Shown here: in pieces, positions 62,942 through 64,000 of the stretch | Layout of the letters: each line of letters starts with the position of its first letter | Position numbering within the stretch: position 1 is the first letter of the stretch | Assembly: GCA_963575745.1 (NCBI GenBank) | Contig: CAUYUJ010002756.1 | Span: forward strand, 1-64,000 | Reading direction: 5' to 3' | Length of the DNA stretch: 64,000 nucleotides | Source of the DNA: Prorocentrum cordatum | Taxonomy: Eukaryota > Sar > Dinophyceae > Prorocentrales > Prorocentraceae | Program-made: the position numbers and the translations under genes | Notes under the pieces: generated by a model | What the model was told of the DNA's origin: nothing | Seen by the model: only the letters and a program-made list of their open reading frames with translations | Databases searched by the model: none

Positions 62942-62978
<37 letters not shown>
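62770..62978. other. AT-rich and (CT)n sequence
   Basis: T-rich sequence with (CT)n at 62946-62976. No gene. Confidence 0.7.
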
Positions 62979-62980
<2 letters not shown>

Positions 62981-63140
62981 CAACCCCCCCAGCACAACTT
63001 TCAGCACAACCCTCCAGCACAACCCTCCAGCACAACCCTCCAGCACAACCCTCCAGCACAACCCTGCAGCACAACCCTCCAGCACAACCCTCCAGCACAA
63101 CCCTGCAGCACAACCCTGCAGCACAACCCCTCAGCACAAC
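62979..63140. repeat. 13-bp tandem array (CAGCACAACCCTC)
   Basis: About 12 units, with the last base alternating between CTCC and CTGC variants. Confidence 0.95.
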
Positions 63141-63145
63141 CTCTT

Positions 63146-63804
63146 GAGGTTTATTATCGTCGGCAGTTTTTTATCATCGGCAGTGGTCGATAGCAACTCC
63201 TGAGCTCTCCGGGAACACGGCGGCACGCAAATGATACGCATGTTTTTGAAAAACTTCATTTTGAAAAAAAAATATATTTTATTTAATTGCGAATTCCATT
63301 GACATCTTTTCGAATTTGCGAAATCGAGCCGTCAGGCGCTTGAATGCCGCACTGCGTTCGAGATTTAGGCGAAAGCGTGTGCGACGCAATTTTCTCATGA
63401 CACGCATTTTTTTTTTTTTGAAAAACCTTATTTTGACAAAAAATATTATATTTGGTTGCGAATTCCATTGAAATCCTTTCGAAACTGCGAATTCGAACCC
63501 GCACGCGCCTGATTGCCACACTGCGTTCGATATTCGGGCAAAAGCGCGTGCGACGCAAATTTCTCATAAATGCGTCGCGTGCTTAAATCTCGAACGCAAT
63601 GTGGCACTCAAGCGCCTGACGGCTCAATTTTGAAATTTTGAAAGGATTACAATGGAATTCGCAAGTTAAAAAAAAAGGTTTTTTTCTCAAAATGAAGTTT
63701 TCAAAAAATGCGTATCATTTGCGTGCCGCCGTTTTCCGGGAGAGCTCAGGAGTTGCGATTGACCACTGCAGATGATAAAAAAACTGCCGACGACAATAAA
63801 CCTC
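63146..63804. mobile_element. Large inverted-repeat element (about 660 bp)
   Basis: The left end GAGGTTTATTATCGTCGGCA is mirrored by TGCCGACGACAATAAACCTC at the right. The arms continue for about 250 bp with GAGCTCTCC..GGGAACACGGCGGCACGC, ATGATACGCAT and GCGAATTCCATTG blocks. A direct duplication of the GAATTCCATTG-to-GTGCGACGC segment lies between the arms. The right end is partly repeated in tandem (63805-63842). No transposase. Flanking duplication not identified. Confidence 0.8.
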
Positions 63805-63856
63805 AGCCGATGATAAAAAACTTCCGACGATAATAAACCTCAGAGGAGCGCACGGC

Positions 63857-63893
63857 GGGAGAGAGAGAGAGAGAGAGAGAGAGCGAGTCTCAC

Positions 63894-63925
<32 letters not shown>

Positions 63926-63960
63926 CTCTCTCCTCTTTCTCTCACTATCTCTCTCTGCTC
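63857..63960. repeat. (GA)n and (CT)n dinucleotide tracts
   Basis: (GA)n at 63858-63884 followed by (CT)n at 63896-63955, self-complementary. Confidence 0.95.
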
Positions 63961-64000
63961 AAGGTGAGCTGCTGAAGCAGAGCTGCTCAAGCAGATGGCT

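Overview
The window looks like nuclear DNA of a dinoflagellate alga. The evidence is a near-complete dinoflagellate spliced-leader relic at 27153, coding sequence broken into short exons by multi-kilobase introns, probable GC and GA splice donors, GC-rich third codon positions in the real exons, a dinoflagellate-style Ty1/copia element, and a very high load of triplet microsatellites and degenerate repeats. I cannot name the species. No rRNA, tRNA, CRISPR, bacterial operon or organelle gene cluster was found.

Layout. 1-3.1 kb: GGA-rich repeats and a LINE C-terminal remnant on the minus strand. 3.16-11.51 kb: a small palindromic DNA transposon split by a complete 8.19-kb copia element (identical 149-bp LTRs, 5-bp target duplication). 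11.5-18.2 kb: dispersed repeats and triplet tracts. 18.2-19.2 kb: a frameshifted LINE RNase H remnant. 19.3-27.1 kb: TCC tracts, foldback elements and a few exon-like fragments. 27.15-29.1 kb: tandem spliced-leader relics followed by an intronless GIY-YIG/NUMOD3 homing-endonuclease-like gene with a decayed tail of further NUMOD3 repeats. 30.67-37.34 kb: a three-exon M14 carboxypeptidase gene of cytosolic carboxypeptidase type, with a 5.3-kb repeat-filled first intron. 37.4-42 kb: a 460-bp TCC tract and repeats. 42.1-52.0 kb: four recognisable exons of a mitochondrial-type ribosomal protein uL3 gene spread over 9.9 kb. 52-64 kb: almost wholly repeats (42-bp, 32-bp, about 260-bp and 13-bp arrays, a TCGATC-rich satellite, a CpG-rich repeat and a large inverted-repeat element).

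The supported host genes (M14 carboxypeptidase, uL3) are housekeeping-type genes with no visible functional link to each other. The rest is mobile and repetitive DNA. The most notable features are the NUMOD3 gene with successive spliced-leader relics (a sign of repeated mRNA-mediated retroposition), the methyltransferase-like domain inside the copia polyprotein, a palindromic DNA transposon family with six copies and 8-bp target duplications, and a repeat family whose 5' end coincides with the start of an intron. Most long open frames elsewhere are by-products of triplet repeats and are not genes.
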